This document shows, piece after piece, positions 1-8,363 of a stretch of DNA of 64,000 nucleotides. Source of the DNA: JAOPZW01 sp036379935 (GTDB lineage Bacteria > Actinomycetota > Thermoleophilia > Solirubrobacterales > Solirubrobacteraceae); NCBI GenBank assembly GCA_036379935.1, contig DASVFT010000040.1, positions 1 through 64,000 on the forward strand, given 5' to 3'. Made by a program: the position numbers and the translations under genes. The notes beneath the pieces were generated by a model. The model saw only the letters and a list, made by a program, of their open reading frames with translations. It was not told where the DNA came from and did no database searches. Positions within the stretch are counted from its first letter, which is position 1. Each line of letters begins with the position of its first letter.

Positions 1-3000
1 GGCGCACGGCGCGCAGCGGGCTGCGCCCCACGATCCGCCCGCGGGCATCGCGCACGACGACGCGGACCTTCGTCGCCCGGTTGACGCGGAAGTGCACGGT
101 GACCACGCGCCCCGACCGGCTGGCGCGGATCCCGGTCACCCGGATCGGGCCGTCCGCCGGCCGGCCGCCGACCAGCGACTCCGCGTGCACCGGCGACGGG
201 CCGGCGCTGGGGCCGCCGGCCGACGCGCCCCGCAGCGCAGACCGGCCCGGCCCCGGCGTCGGGGCCCGGGTGGCCGCCGCGGTCCCGCCGGGAAGGTTCA
301 CGCGGTAGACCCCGCGGCCGTGGGTGGCCGCGTAGAGCAGGCGCGCGCCGGGATCGATCGTCAGCCCGTAGACGGCCACGATCGGCAGGCCGTCGGCCGC
401 CTTCGTCCACGACGTCGCGCCCTGCGCGCGCTGGAGCACGCCGAAGTCCGTCGACGCGTACAGGTCGCCCGTCCGGTCGTCACGCACGAGATCGGTGACC
501 GGCTGATCGCCGATGTCGGAGCTGATGTCGGTCGCGGTGGCCGCGCCGGTGGCGGGATCGACCCGCACCTCGAAGACGTGGCCGGGCGTGGTCGGCGTAT
601 ACGCCGAGTAGCCCGAGTACGACACCCATATGTGATTCGGGTCCGTCGGGTCCACTGCGATCGAGGAGACGAAGCGACCCGGCAGGCCGGCCGGCGTGAC
701 CGGCGTGAACCGCACGGCCTTGGGATCGGCCGCGTTGACGTTGCGCGAGATCGACAGATGGCCCTGCCGCGTGGCCACCCACAGGGTCTGGGCGTCCGAC
801 GGTGCGCGCTCGGTGGCCACGATGTAGTCGCCGGCGCCCGACGCGAGGTCGCCGCCCGCGCTGATCTGGCCGCCGATGCGCACCCAGTCGCCGCACACGC
901 GCGAGCTGTCGCCCACGCTGAGCGACGTCTCGCGGCAGTGCGCGTCGAGCTGGTCCTTCGGACCGCCGTTGTCGGTGGTGCGCCACACGTACTCGCCGCC
1001 GGTGAAGAGCGTCCCCCTCACCTTCGGGTCGTGCGTGAGCGGGATGTAGAACGAGAACGCCTCGGGGTTGTCGGGGTCGGCCTGCGCCTCGTCGAGCGGC
1101 TGGGAGATGTAGTCCCATCCGCGCGGCGAGTCGGTGTCGCCCTCCGCGCTGCCGAAGTTGGCATCCATCGTCGGTCCGAAGTAGGTGTGCACCTTGACCT
1201 GGTCGACGCCGATGCTCGACTGCCCGCCGTCGCCGCCGATCGACTCGAAGGTGTCGAACTGGCCGGGCGCGGCGGGGTTGGGGTTGAAGGCCCACGTGCC
1301 GTTGTCCTGGGTGCCGCCGAGCAGGTCGCTGCCCGGCGTGGCCGGGTTCAGCGAGACGCTCTGGTACTGGAGCGTGCGCAGACCGTCGTTGAGCGAGTCG
1401 ATCCGCACCGGCACCGCACGCAGCACCTGGCGGCACAGGGTGAGCCCGTCGCCCTTGAGCTTGCGCTTGGCGCAGTCAGCGGTCCGGTCGGTGAAGCGCC
1501 CGTTGACGCGCACGATGCCGCCGTCGGAGCCGACGAAGAAGAACCGCGGGTTGTAGGGATCGAAGACCACCGCGTGCTGGTCGGGGTGCATGCCGGTCAC
1601 CCCGCCGGCCAGCAGCGAGGTGTCGGCGCCGGGCACGACCGTCGCGTCGTTCGTCATGTCGTTGAAGGTGGCGCCGGCGTCGGTGGAGCGGATGACCGCA
1701 CGCCCGTTCGTGCGCTGGTCGCCGCCGAAGACCTGCAGGTCGTCGTAGTACATCGAGCCGCCGAGGAGCACGGTGTCGGGATCGCTCGGGTCGGCGACGA
1801 CGAACTCGTCGTACGTGCACTGCGTCTCGCAGAAGTTGTAGGAGGCGAAGCCGGGCTTGCTCGGGTTCGGGCTGGAGAGCTTCTTCCACGGCGCCTTGTT
1901 CTTGCCCGCCGCCGACACGAGCTTGCTCGCCGGCTGGTCGACGTCGTCCGAGCGCCAGAACTCCGAGGTCGAATCGTCGGTCGAGCCGTCGCCGACGTAC
2001 GCGCGCGTCTTCCCCTTCGGCAGCACGGTGAGGTCGAACTCGGTCCGGTCGCCGAAGGTGTCGTCAGGCGTGCGCGTCGCGAAGACCTGCTTGAAGGCGG
2101 CGCTCCCGTTCTCCAGCGAGGGCGCGGAGCGCCAGATGCCGTAGCCGAACAGCGCGACGTAGAGCGGCCGCGGCTGGCTTCGCCGGGCCGGCGGGTTGGG
2201 ATCGATGACGATCTTGTTGACGCCGCCCTGGAACCAGTCGGCGCCCGCGGCCGGGTCGGCCGGGTTCGGCGGTCTGGAGAAGGCAAGAGAGAACGACTGC
2301 CCGCCGTTGGTGGACTTGTAGAGGCCGAGCCTCGGGGCGTTCGGCGGCGTGCGGCGCCCGCCGTTGACGGACGAGGACCCGTGGCGCGCGAGGTCGGTGC
2401 CGATGTACAGGGTGCCGTTGTCGGGGTCGATGGCGATGGCGCCGATCGACCGGTTCTGCGCGACGGGCACGCTGCCGGGGACGAGCGCCCAGATCTGGCC
2501 GCCATCGGTCGACTTGAACAGGCCGACGCCCGCCTCGGAGTCGCCGGATCCGTTGGGCTCGCCCGAGCCGGCGTACAGCGTGTTGCCGGTGGGATCGGTG
2601 GGGTCGACGATCAGCGAGCCGAAGGCGCCGGTCGTCAGCCCGGTGCTCGACGGCTGCCAGACGACGTGCGCGGCCAGCGCGTCGTCGGTGCGGAAGATGC
2701 CCCCGCCGGCGGCGGCGATCCACACCCGGCAGGCGCTGCCCGGCTGCCCGCAGTTGGGGTCGATGGCCATCGCCGTCACGCGCCCGGAGTTGGTGGTGGG
2801 GGCGCCGGTGTAGGTGACCTCCTTCGGCACCGTCGGCGTGAAGGGGCCGAGCTCGCTCCACGGGGTCGCCAGCGCGGCTGCGCCGGCGGTGTCGAGGTAG
2901 GCCTGTCGGCCGGCGCGGGCGATCGAGTCGTCGACGTAGTGGCGCGGGAAGGCGCGCTCGTCGACCTGGATCTGGCTGGGCCCGCTGACGATCTCGGACT

Positions 3001-3244
3001 TGCCCTCGTGACCGTGCTCCTCGACCTTCTCCTTGACGATGGCGATCGGCAGGCGCCGCTTGAGCTTGGGGTGCTCGCGCGCGAAGTCCTTGAGCGAGCC
3101 CTCGCCCTTGTCCTTCTCGGCGCGCTTGTGCTTCGTGTGCTTGGCGTGGTGCTTGGGCGGCGGCGTGTCGCCGGCGGCGACCGCGGGCAGGGCGGCGAGC
3201 GAGGCGCTCGCGGCGAGGACGGCAAGAGCGGAGAAGTGACGCAT
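1..3244 (-). CDS. Secreted Asp-box (BNR) beta-propeller protein, C-terminus cut by window
   Basis: An uninterrupted frame of about 1081 codons runs from ATG at 3244 off the left edge. Residues 1-24 form a signal peptide (Leu/Ala-rich core, AVAAG cleavage region), followed by a basic Lys/His-rich stretch to about residue 75. The rest has repeated Asp-box signatures of sortilin/sialidase-type propellers: STDGGQIW (about residue 245), STNGGQSF (about 308), STDAGATF (about 520) and TTDNGG (about 753), interspersed with DPxDP-type turns. After about residue 1000 a Pro/Ala/Gly linker leads into a beta-rich tail of the kind found on secreted actinobacterial proteins. I infer an exported, multi-bladed propeller for binding or glycan hydrolysis; no catalytic residues can be assigned. 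It stands alone, divergent from the XRE gene, with 98 bp between them. Confidence 0.82.
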   Translation of the reverse strand, partial: MRHFSALAVLAASASLAALPAVAAGDTPPPKHHAKHTKHKRAEKDKGEGSLKDFAREHPKLKRRLPIAIVKEKVEEHGHEGKSEIVSGPSQIQVDERAFPRHYVDDSIARAGRQAYLDTAGAAALATPWSELGPFTPTVPKEVTYTGAPTTNSGRVTAMAIDPNCGQPGSACRVWIAAAGGGIFRTDDALAAHVVWQPSSTGLTTGAFGSLIVDPTDPTGNTLYAGSGEPNGSGDSEAGVGLFKSTDGGQIWALVPGSVPVAQNRSIGAIAIDPDNGTLYIGTDLARHGSSSVNGGRRTPPNAPRLGLYKSTNGGQSFSLAFSRPPNPADPAAGADWFQGGVNKIVIDPNPPARRSQPRPLYVALFGYGIWRSAPSLENGSAAFKQVFATRTPDDTFGDRTEFDLTVLPKGKTRAYVGDGSTDDSTSEFWRSDDVDQPASKLVSAAGKNKAPWKKLSSPNPSKPGFASYNFCETQCTYDEFVVADPSDPDTVLLGGSMYYDDLQVFGGDQRTNGRAVIRSTDAGATFNDMTNDATVVPGADTSLLAGGVTGMHPDQHAVVFDPYNPRFFFVGSDGGIVRVNGRFTDRTADCAKRKLKGDGLTLCRQVLRAVPVRIDSLNDGLRTLQYQSVSLNPATPGSDLLGGTQDNGTWAFNPNPAAPGQFDTFESIGGDGGQSSIGVDQVKVHTYFGPTMDANFGSAEGDTDSPRGWDYISQPLDEAQADPDNPEAFSFYIPLTHDPKVRGTLFTGGEYVWRTTDNGGPKDQLDAHCRETSLSVGDSSRVCGDWVRIGGQISAGGDLASGAGDYIVATERAPSDAQTLWVATRQGHLSISRNVNAADPKAVRFTPVTPAGLPGRFVSSIAVDPTDPNHIWVSYSGYSAYTPTTPGHVFEVRVDPATGAATATDISSDIGDQPVTDLVRDDRTGDLYASTDFGVLQRAQGATSWTKAADGLPIVAVYGLTIDPGARLLYAATHGRGVYRVNLPGGTAAATRAPTPGPGRSALRGASAGGPSAGPSPVHAESLVGGRPADGPIRVTGIRASRSGRVVTVHFRVNRATKVRVVVRDARGRIVGRSPLRAVR

Positions 3245-3316
3245 CGCGCGCGGCCCATACCCGCTCCACCGCAGGCGAAACTTCCCACGCGCCGTAGGTC
3301 CGGCCGCCGCCCCTCC

Positions 3317-3332
3317 ATACCGCGCGCGGTAT
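3317..3332 (+). promoter_or_regulatory. 16-bp perfect palindrome over the -10 of the XRE gene (putative operator)
   Basis: ATACCGCGCGCGGTAT is a perfect 16-bp palindrome. Its last three bases begin the hexamer TATCAT (3330-3335), which lies 7 nt before the ATG at 3343 and looks like a -10 for a leaderless transcript. A repressor bound here would block polymerase, so autoregulation by the XRE protein encoded just downstream is the natural reading (inference). Confidence 0.6.
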
Positions 3333-3342
3333 CATCTGACGG

Positions 3343-3663
3343 ATGATCGATGCGGCGCAGCTCGTCCGCGAGGCCCGCCGGCGCCAGGGCATCAGCCAGG
3401 CGGAGCTGGCACGGCGCGCGGGCACGAGCCAGCACGCCGTGAGCCTGATCGAGCGCGGCCTGCGTCGACCGTCGCTCGACACGCTCGAGCGCCTGCTGCT
3501 CGTCACCGGGCACCGGGTGGCCGGCGAACTGGAGGTCATCCCCTCCGAGGAGGATCCGATCCATCTGGCGGCGGCTCAGCGCCAGACGGTGGGGGAGCGG
3601 GTGCACGGCGGCTTCAACGGGGTGGAGCTCTTCAACCTCATGCACGGGATTGCCAGACGATGA
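3343..3663 (+). CDS. XRE-family helix-turn-helix regulator (putative antitoxin)
   Basis: The 106-residue protein has a complete HTH_3 domain at residues 5-60: the SQAELARRAG helix, then TSQHAVSLIERG as recognition helix, then RRPSLDTLERLL. The C-terminal 40 residues are unassigned and may contact a partner. The ATG at 3343 follows a TATCAT -10 with no Shine-Dalgarno, so the mRNA is probably leaderless. The stop codon overlaps the start of the next gene (ATGA at 3660-3663), which couples it to a nucleotidyltransferase. Regulator-plus-nucleotidyltransferase pairs often act as toxin-antitoxin modules, with the DNA-binding partner repressing its own operon; this role is inferred from the arrangement and the palindromic operator. 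Confidence 0.8.
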   Translation: MIDAAQLVREARRRQGISQAELARRAGTSQHAVSLIERGLRRPSLDTLERLLLVTGHRVAGELEVIPSEEDPIHLAAAQRQTVGERVHGGFNGVELFNLMHGIARR

Positions 3664-4181
3664 GCGAGCTTGACACCATGGGCGACCGCGGGCAGAGCAA
3701 CCCTCGCCTGATCTTCGAGACGCTCACCCGACACGGCGTTGACTTCGTCGCTATCGGGGGGTGGGCGGTCATCGGCCACGGCAGCACCCGGAATACGCTC
3801 GACGTCGACTTCGTCGCTGCGACGGACCCCGAGAACCTCATCCGCCTCGAGGCTGCCCTCGCCGAGCTCGAAGCGCAGCTGTGGGGCGTCGACGCGCACC
3901 TGCTTGGCATCGACCTCGACGCCCGGACGCTCGCCGAGGGAGGCAACTTCACGCTCGTCACGCGGGCCGGTGGCCTGGACTTCTTCAACGAGGTGCCGGG
4001 CGGTGCGCCCTACGAGCAGGTTCGTGCGCGTTCGATCGCCGCCGACCTCGGCGAAGGCGTGGAGATCCGCATCGCGGGCGTTGCCGACCTCATCGCCATG
4101 AAGCGCGCGGCCGGCCGGCCGCAGGACGTTCGCGACATCGCCACGCTCACCGAGATCGAGCGTCGGCGCCGCGAGCCCTGA
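3660..4181 (+). CDS. MNT/AbiEii-like nucleotidyltransferase (putative toxin partner)
   Basis: The 173-residue protein has the minimal nucleotidyltransferase core: FVAIGGWAVIGHGS, then DVDFVA, giving the G-S-x(n)-D-x-D motif expected to bind Mg-NTP (residues about 26-50). The C-terminal helix IADLIAMKRAAGRPQDVRDI type sequence (residues about 140-160) is typical of actinobacterial members found beside HTH proteins. The start codon overlaps the XRE stop, so the two are translationally coupled. Known relatives transfer nucleotides to tRNA or proteins in toxin-antitoxin systems; the substrate here is unknown. A chromosomal regulator/enzyme pair without toxicity is the alternative. Confidence 0.75.
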   Translation: MSELDTMGDRGQSNPRLIFETLTRHGVDFVAIGGWAVIGHGSTRNTLDVDFVAATDPENLIRLEAALAELEAQLWGVDAHLLGIDLDARTLAEGGNFTLVTRAGGLDFFNEVPGGAPYEQVRARSIAADLGEGVEIRIAGVADLIAMKRAAGRPQDVRDIATLTEIERRRREP

Positions 4182-4247
4182 CAGGCGCGCGCGGTCGCTC
4201 GCCGCGCTCAGTCACTAGCCTGGCTGGCCTCAGAGCCCGGAGAACCC

Positions 4248-5465
4248 ATGTCCAAGATCACAGTGAGCAATCCGATCGTCGAGCTGGACGGCGACGAGAT
4301 GACGCGGATCATCTGGCAGTCCATCAAGGACCGTCTGATCCTGCCCTATCTCGACGTCGAGCTCGACTACTACGACCTCGGCATCGAGAGCCGCGACGCG
4401 ACCGAGGATCAGGTGACGGTCGACGCCGCCCACGCGATCAAGCGCCACGGCGTCGGCGTGAAGTGCGCGACGATCACACCCGACGAGGCGCGCGTCGAGG
4501 AGTTCGGCCTCAAGGAGATGTACCGCTCGCCCAACGGCACCATCCGCAACATCCTCGGCGGCGTGATCTTCCGCGAGCCGATCGTCATCTCCAACATCCC
4601 GCGGCTCGTGCCGGGGTGGACGAAGCCGATCGTCATCGGCCGTCACGCGTTCGGCGACCAGTACCGCGCCACCGACCTCGTCGTCCCCGGCGAGGGCACG
4701 CTGACGCTCAGCTTCACGCCCAAGAACGGCTCGGATCCGGTCGAGCTCAACGTGTACGACTTCCCCGGCGGCGGCGTAGCGATGGCGATGTACAACCTCG
4801 ACGACTCCATCCGCGACTTCGCTCGCGCCTCGATGCGCTACGGGCTCGATCGCGGCCTGCCCGTCTACCTCTCGACCAAGAACACGATCATGAAGCGGTA
4901 CGACGGGCGCTTCAAGGACCTGTTCGAGGAGATCTTCGAGGCTGAGTTCAAGGATGAGTTCGACGCGGCGGGGCTCACGTACGAGCACCGTCTGATCGAC
5001 GACATGGTCGCCGCCGCCCTCAAATGGGAAGGCGGCTATGTGTGGGCGTGCAAGAACTACGACGGTGACGTGCAATCGGACACCGTGGCGCAGGGCTTCG
5101 GCTCGCTGGGGCTCATGACCAGCGTGCTCATGACACCCGACGGCCAGACGGTGGAGGCCGAGGCCGCGCACGGCACCGTCACCCGTCACTACCGCCAGCA
5201 CCAGCAAGGCAAGCCCACCTCCACCAATCCCATCGCCTCCATCTACGCGTGGACGCGCGGGTTGCACCACCGCGGGCGCATGGATGGCACCCCCGACGTC
5301 GAGCGCTTCGCCGACACGCTCGAGCGCGTCTGCGTGCAGACGGTCCAGGAGGGCCGGATGACCAAGGACCTCGCGCTGCTGGTCGGCGGCGGCCAGGATT
5401 TCCTCACCACCGAGGAGTTCCTCAGCGCGATCGACGAGAACCTTCAGAAGGAGATGAACGCCTGA
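4248..5465 (+). CDS. icd: NADP-dependent isocitrate dehydrogenase
   Basis: The 405-residue protein matches the homodimeric eukaryote-like NADP-IDH subfamily along its whole length: PIVELDGDEMTRIIW at the N-terminus, the substrate loop SPNGTIRNILGG, and the C-terminal AEAAHGTVTRHYR segment that closes over NADP. It decarboxylates isocitrate to 2-oxoglutarate in the TCA cycle and makes NADPH. An AGCCCGGAGA Shine-Dalgarno sits before the ATG, and TAGCCT about 30 nt upstream could be the -10. The stop overlaps the mdh start by one base (TGATG), so two TCA enzymes are co-translated. Confidence 0.96.
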   Translation: MSKITVSNPIVELDGDEMTRIIWQSIKDRLILPYLDVELDYYDLGIESRDATEDQVTVDAAHAIKRHGVGVKCATITPDEARVEEFGLKEMYRSPNGTIRNILGGVIFREPIVISNIPRLVPGWTKPIVIGRHAFGDQYRATDLVVPGEGTLTLSFTPKNGSDPVELNVYDFPGGGVAMAMYNLDDSIRDFARASMRYGLDRGLPVYLSTKNTIMKRYDGRFKDLFEEIFEAEFKDEFDAAGLTYEHRLIDDMVAAALKWEGGYVWACKNYDGDVQSDTVAQGFGSLGLMTSVLMTPDGQTVEAEAAHGTVTRHYRQHQQGKPTSTNPIASIYAWTRGLHHRGRMDGTPDVERFADTLERVCVQTVQEGRMTKDLALLVGGGQDFLTTEEFLSAIDENLQKEMNA

Positions 5466-6436
5466 TGCCCACGACCGTCACCGTTACCGGCGCGGCCGGC
5501 CAGATCGGCTACGCCATCCTCTTTCGCATCGCCTCCGGGCAGCTGTTGGGGCCGGACGAGAAGGTCGCCCTGCGACTGCTGGAGATCCCCGACGCCGTGA
5601 AGGCGGCCGAGGGGACGGCGCTCGAGCTGTTCGACTGCGCCTTCCCGCTCCTCGCCGACATCGACGTCACCGACGATCCCAACGAGGCCTTCGAAGGGGT
5701 GAACGTCGCCCTGCTCATCGGCGCGCGTCCGCGCTCCAAGGGGATGGAGCGCGCCGACCTGCTCGAGGCCAACGGCGCGATCTTCAAGCCCCAGGGCGAG
5801 GCACTCAACGCCCACGCCGCCGACGACGTGCGCATCCTCGTCGTCGGCAATCCGGCCAACACCAACGCCCTCATCGCGATGAGCAACGCGCCCGACATCC
5901 CCAGCGAGCGCTTCACGGCAATGACGCGCCTGGACGAGAACCGCGCCGTGAGTCAGCTGGCCCAGAAGCTCGGCGTCGGCGTCGCGGACGTCCAGGACCT
6001 GGTCGTCTGGGGCAACCACTCACCCACGATGTTCCCCGACCTCTTCAACGCGAAGGTGAACGGCCGACGCGCGGTGGACCAGGTCGACCTCGACTGGTAC
6101 GAGGACGAGTACATCCCGCGCGTCGGCAAGCGGGGTGCCGAGATCATCGAGGCGCGCGGCGCCTCGTCGGCGGCCTCGGCCGCCAACGCGGCGATCGATC
6201 ACATGCGCGATTGGATCGCCGGCGCTGACGGCCTGCGCTCGATGGCGGTTCGCTCCGGCGGTCAGTACGGGGTGGAGGAGGGGCTGATGTCCTCCTTCCC
6301 GGTTCGTTGCGCCGGAGGCGAATATCAGATCGTCGAGGGCCTCGAGGTGGGTGACTTCGCCCAGGCGAAGATCGACGCCACCGTCAATGAGCTCAAAGAG
6401 GAACGCGACGCGGTCAGGCGGCTGGAATTAGTGTGA
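5465..6436 (+). CDS. mdh: Malate dehydrogenase
   Basis: The 323-residue protein has the Rossmann motif VTGAAGQIGYAIL, the mobile-loop arginines in GARPRSKGMERADLL, the NPANTNALI segment and the catalytic histidine in VVWGNHSPTMFPD, as in the cytosolic/group-2 MDH family. It oxidises malate to oxaloacetate with NAD. The ATG at 5465 shares a base with the icd stop; an upstream in-frame start inside icd (5249) is rejected because the MDH fold begins at MPTTVTVTG. The gene ends 31 bp before the convergent HTH gene, with an AT-richer spacer that could hold the terminator. Confidence 0.96.
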   Translation: MPTTVTVTGAAGQIGYAILFRIASGQLLGPDEKVALRLLEIPDAVKAAEGTALELFDCAFPLLADIDVTDDPNEAFEGVNVALLIGARPRSKGMERADLLEANGAIFKPQGEALNAHAADDVRILVVGNPANTNALIAMSNAPDIPSERFTAMTRLDENRAVSQLAQKLGVGVADVQDLVVWGNHSPTMFPDLFNAKVNGRRAVDQVDLDWYEDEYIPRVGKRGAEIIEARGASSAASAANAAIDHMRDWIAGADGLRSMAVRSGGQYGVEEGLMSSFPVRCAGGEYQIVEGLEVGDFAQAKIDATVNELKEERDAVRRLELV

Positions 6437-6467
6437 TCCCGCCGAGTGCTGCAAGCTTATTTAACGC

Positions 6468-6866
6468 CTAACTGCCCTTGGCGGGGTGCCAGCCGCGGCC
6501 CTCCTTGCGCACCTGGCCCTCCTTCTGCAGGGAAGGCAGCACGCGATAGAGGTAGTTCTGCTGGATCCCGATGGCGTCCGCGATCTCCGGGATGGTGATC
6601 CCCGGGCGCGAGCGCACGAGCTCGAGGGCCTGCTTGGCACGCGTCCCGCTGCCGCGGGGGCGTCCGCGCCGGCGGGTCCCCGCGCTCGACGCTGCCGTGC
6701 GGCGGCGACCGCGGCGGGCCGGCGCGCTCGCACCACTGTTGTTGCTCGGCACGCCCTCGAGCGCAGCGGCTGCCTTCTCGAGGCGGTGGAACTCGTCGAC
6801 CAGCGGGCGCAGCTCCTTCAACCGCGCGTCGATCTCACGCTTCTTTTCTTCCAGGAAGTCGGGCAT
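6468..6866 (-). CDS. Coiled-coil winged-HTH DNA-binding protein
   Basis: The 132-residue protein starts with a charged heptad-like coiled coil (EEKKREIDARLKELRPLVDE, residues 5-24). A low-complexity Arg/Ala/Ser linker follows, with an AT-hook-like RRRGRPRGSG, then a C-terminal winged HTH (residues about 80-128; SRPGITIPEIADAIGIQQ, then VLPSLQKEG). It probably binds DNA as a dimer. I chose the ATG at 6866 because a -35 TTGACG (6902-6897), a 17-bp spacer and a TCAGAT -10 (6879-6874) place transcription start at or beside it. In-frame starts at 6893 (ATG) and 6902 (TTG) would lie inside the promoter. Targets are unknown. Confidence 0.7.
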   Translation of the reverse strand: MPDFLEEKKREIDARLKELRPLVDEFHRLEKAAAALEGVPSNNSGASAPARRGRRRTAASSAGTRRRGRPRGSGTRAKQALELVRSRPGITIPEIADAIGIQQNYLYRVLPSLQKEGQVRKEGRGWHPAKGS

Positions 6867-6902
6867 CGCTGAAATCTGACAGAAATCCGCCATTTCCGTC
6901 AA
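6867..6902 (-). promoter_or_regulatory. Promoter of the coiled-coil HTH gene with overlapping repeats
   Basis: Reading the minus strand, TTGACG (6902-6897), 17 bp, then TCAGAT (6879-6874), then 7 nt to ATG. The spacer contains the inverted repeat GAAAT-N5-ATTTC, and the direct repeat GATTTC-TGTCA-GATTTC runs from the spacer through the -10. These repeats are candidate operator half-sites, possibly for the gene's own product (inference). Confidence 0.55.
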
Positions 6903-6923
6903 CTCCGGCAGGAGGCGTTTCGC

Positions 6924-7370
6924 TCAGGCGCGCTCGACGAGCGCCTTGAGCTTGCGCAACGACGCGTCGGCTTCACGCCGCGGGAGGCCCCCGACGAGGG
7001 CGCGACTGGCGACGGCGCCCAACGCTCCCAGCGGCGCCTTGAACTCGTTGCGGTAGTCGAAGCGCGTGCCGCCGTCGACGGCGGTGAGGCGGTACTCGGT
7101 CTCCGCGCGCGAGCGCGCCGGGCCGCGTCCGTGCCACTCCGCATGGCGGCACGAGTCGCAGGCGACGAGCTCCCAATGCACCCTGAAGTTCACCCCGCGC
7201 AGATGGAGGGTCTGATCCATCGTGTAGCCCCTGCGCGGCGGGCCGCCGTCGTGGTCGTGCAGCCGGCGGTGGATGGTCACCCACTCGTCCAGGCGCTCGG
7301 GGTCCATCGCCAGCGCCCACACCTTCTCCGGCGGGGCGGCGATGTCGATGCTGGTCACGACCTCGCTCAC
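6924..7370 (-). CDS. SRPBCC (polyketide cyclase/START-like) protein
   Basis: The 148-residue protein opens with the typical SRPBCC strand-helix TSIDIAAPPEKVWALAMDPERLDEW and ends with the long amphipathic C-terminal helix (ADASLRKLKALVE). The fold makes a hydrophobic ligand cavity; the ligand is unknown. The GTG start at 7370 is preceded by TAGCGT at 7385-7380 (9-nt spacer), which overlaps the stop codon of the upstream SDR gene. It could therefore have its own leaderless promoter as well as read-through transcription. Confidence 0.82.
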   Translation of the reverse strand: MSEVVTSIDIAAPPEKVWALAMDPERLDEWVTIHRRLHDHDGGPPRRGYTMDQTLHLRGVNFRVHWELVACDSCRHAEWHGRGPARSRAETEYRLTAVDGGTRFDYRNEFKAPLGALGAVASRALVGGLPRREADASLRKLKALVERA

Positions 7371-7382
7371 GCTCGCGGCACG

Positions 7383-8309
7383 CTACCGGCCGGCCAGCTC
7401 CTCGACGGCCTCCCAGTCGCGGAGAGCGCGCTCGAGGGCGGCGTCGAGGCGGTGCAGGCGCACGCCGAAGAGCGCGGCGGCGCGATCGTCGCGGGGCAGG
7501 AGGTCGGCGGTGAGCGAGCCCATGAGGGGGGCGACCAGTCCGTGGTCCTCGCCGGCGATGGCGGCCGCCACGCGGCTGGCCACGGAGGTCAGCCGCAGGG
7601 GTAGGTCGACGCGCGGGCGCCCGAGCAGCAGCGCGTCGCGGATGCGCTCGACGAGCTCGGCGTAGCTGACGACGTCCGGCCCGGCGATGTCGATCGACAG
7701 CGGGCCCGTCATGGCCGCGCTCGTCCCGGCCCGCTCGAGGAAGGCCATCACGTCGCGCGCGTCGATGGGCGCGGTGCGGTGCGTCCGCCACGCGGGCAGG
7801 GGCATGATCGGCCCCCGCTCGACCAGCCGCACGAGGAAGCGAAACGAGCGTGAGCGCGCGCCGATCACGATCGACGCGCGCAGGGCCACGGCCTCGGGCG
7901 CCGCGGCCAGCAGCGTCTCCTCGACCTCCAGGCGGCTGGCCAGGTGCGGCGAGGCGTCGGGTCGCGCCGGCACGAGGCCGCCCAGGTAGACGATCCGGCG
8001 CACGCCTGCCGTCCGCGCGGCCTCGGCGAACCGCGCGGCCGCTGCGCGGTCGCGCTCGGCGAAGCTCCCGGCTCCGTTGAGCGCCGTCTCCATCGAATGG
8101 ATGAGGAAGTAGGCCACCTCGACGCCGTCCAGGGCGGCGGGCAGGCCGGCACCGGAGATGGCGTCGCCGGCCACGACCTCGCTGACGCCGGACGGGGCGA
8201 TCCGCCCGGGCTCGCGCCCGAACGCGCGCACCCGGTGACCCGCCGCGGCCAGGCGCGGGATCAGCTCGGCGCCGATGGCGCCGCTGGCTCCGGTGACGAG
8301 CACCTGCAC
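7383..8309 (-). CDS. NAD(P)-binding SDR protein, NmrA/YbjT-like
   Basis: The 308-residue protein has the Rossmann P-loop VLVTGASGAIGAELI at its N-terminus and the atypical-SDR fold of NmrA/YbjT proteins (VAYFLIHSM, VRRIVYLGGLVP, ALRASIVIG). There is no obvious YxxxK catalytic pair, which fits an NADP-sensing or epimerase-like role more than a classical dehydrogenase. Start GTG at 8309 is 8 nt after a TACCCT hexamer (8323-8318), and the gene is divergent from lhgO, which has the same hexamer and spacing. The following SRPBCC gene is 12 bp away. Substrate unknown. Confidence 0.8.
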   Translation of the reverse strand: MQVLVTGASGAIGAELIPRLAAAGHRVRAFGREPGRIAPSGVSEVVAGDAISGAGLPAALDGVEVAYFLIHSMETALNGAGSFAERDRAAAARFAEAARTAGVRRIVYLGGLVPARPDASPHLASRLEVEETLLAAAPEAVALRASIVIGARSRSFRFLVRLVERGPIMPLPAWRTHRTAPIDARDVMAFLERAGTSAAMTGPLSIDIAGPDVVSYAELVERIRDALLLGRPRVDLPLRLTSVASRVAAAIAGEDHGLVAPLMGSLTADLLPRDDRAAALFGVRLHRLDAALERALRDWEAVEELAGR

Positions 8310-8317
8310 GACCGTCC

Positions 8318-8355
8318 AGGGTAGGGGTCACGTCGGCCCCGGCGGGCACTACCCT
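8318..8355. promoter_or_regulatory. Divergent leaderless promoter pair
   Basis: The hexamer TACCCT occurs on the minus strand at 8323-8318 and on the plus strand at 8350-8355. Each is exactly 8 nt before a GTG start (8309 minus, 8364 plus), and neither gene has a Shine-Dalgarno. I see no clear -35 for either. The symmetry suggests two back-to-back leaderless promoters in only 54 bp. Confidence 0.55.
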
Positions 8356-8363
8356 CCGGCGCC

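Noticed and set aside
92..3346. A 1084-codon open frame on the plus strand opposite the Asp-box gene
   Set aside because: It reads as Arg/Ala/Val-rich low-complexity without recognisable motifs. It is the expected mirror of a GC-rich minus-strand gene whose product has a signal peptide and Asp boxes.
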